Shown here piece after piece: positions 15,336 to 15,613 of a stretch of 15,613 bases of DNA. The DNA is from RGIG4079 sp045646905 (GTDB taxonomy: Bacteria > Bacteroidota > Bacteroidia > Bacteroidales > Muribaculaceae): assembly GCA_045646905.1 (NCBI GenBank), contig JAZRLP010000020.1:1-15613 (forward strand), given 5' to 3'. A model generated the notes under the pieces. The model had not been told where the DNA came from. It did no database searches and saw only the letters and a program-made list of their open reading frames with translations. Position 1 is the first letter of the stretch; each line of letters opens with the position of its first letter. The position numbers were made by a program, and so were the translations under genes.

Positions 15336-15613
15336 ACTGTGTTCAAAAACAAATATTTTTAGAGAAATTTTCATCATAAAAGCAATTATTTTTTACAATA
15401 GCGAAAATTTGTTTTAGAAGTTTATTTACTACTGCAATCATCGCAACTTTAACAGGTTTTCCTTTTTCTCTTAAACGCTCGTATAATGCAACGCAAGTAG
15501 AATTATATCTAATGGCAGAAATAGAGCACATATATAATAATTTCCTTATCCAACCCATGCCCATTTTGCATATATGAGCTTTACCATGTACCGATTTTCC
15601 CGAGTCATAAATT
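15336..15613 (-). mobile_element. 3' end of an IS110-family insertion sequence
   Basis: The transposase end marks an insertion sequence entering from the right edge. IS110 elements usually lack terminal inverted repeats, so its boundary is not fixed here; it should lie between the transposase stop and the 15-bp repeat ending at 15335, or a little further left if the element has a long 3' non-coding end. Confidence 0.6.
15343..15613 (-). CDS. IS110-family transposase, C-terminal part (cut by window edge)
   Basis: The reading frame is open from the window edge to a TGA at 15345-15343, giving about 90 residues that include SGKSVHGKAHICKMGMGWI, then RKLLYMCSISAIRYN, then a helix-rich LYERLREKGKPVKVAMIAVV. 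These match the conserved C-terminal (Transposase_20) part of IS110/IS116/IS902 transposases, which carries the Ser nucleophile in the SG/GS-rich stretch. These enzymes are DEDD-type recombinases guided by a bridge RNA from the element's non-coding end. The Met at 15564 is internal, not a start. Whether the rest is intact cannot be seen. Confidence 0.88.
   Translation of the reverse strand, partial: IYDSGKSVHGKAHICKMGMGWIRKLLYMCSISAIRYNSTCVALYERLREKGKPVKVAMIAVVNKLLKQIFAIVKNNCFYDENFSKNICF

Noticed and set aside
15087..15377. N-terminal extension of the dipeptidase frame upstream of 15086
   Set aside because: The extension runs through intergenic repeats and the promoter itself; the signal peptide begins at 15086.

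Overview
The window looks like a chromosomal segment from a Bacteroidales bacterium, possibly of the Muribaculaceae/Bacteroides/Prevotella type. Three things point there. Several genes have the Bacteroidetes -7 promoter element TAnnTTTG a few bases before the start, and one has the full TTTG-N19-TAnnTTTG arrangement. Most starts lack a usable Shine-Dalgarno site. The carB gene is of the Bacteroidetes, eukaryote-like kind. No rRNA, tRNA or CRISPR array is present. All identifications come from reading motifs; no search was run.

Layout. Positions 1-760 hold a small unrecognised gene whose 3' end has absorbed a copy of a two-hairpin dispersed repeat. A second copy follows directly. Positions 761-4041 hold carB (carbamoyl-phosphate synthase large subunit) as a self-contained unit with its own -7 box and a strong terminator. 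Positions 4113-4434 hold a promoter and about 310 nt of highly structured, apparently non-coding RNA, ending in a closed multi-helix domain followed by seven T. Positions 4491-14306 hold a tightly packed five-gene operon: SNF2-type helicase with an N-terminal PLD-like domain, an unrecognised protein with one membrane segment, a DUF4391 protein, a type III DNA methyltransferase (Mod), and a type III restriction helicase-nuclease (Res). A possible 29-codon ORF overlapping a large hairpin closes the operon. On the opposite strand lie a secreted VanX/DdpX-like D-Ala-D-Ala dipeptidase with a textbook promoter, then about 200 bp of intergenic repeats, and the C-terminal end of an IS110-family transposase that runs off the window.

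How the genes work together. Mod and Res form a complete type III restriction-modification pair with all key motifs visible. The SNF2 helicase and DUF4391 gene belong, as I recall from annotated genomes, to a recurring helicase-DUF4391-Mod-Res cluster, so the operon is best read as an extended type III anti-phage cassette. The least explained parts are the AT-rich membrane-protein gene between helicase and DUF4391, and the structured leader RNA upstream. The middle of mod is also much more AT-rich than its ends, which suggests exchange of the target-recognition domain.
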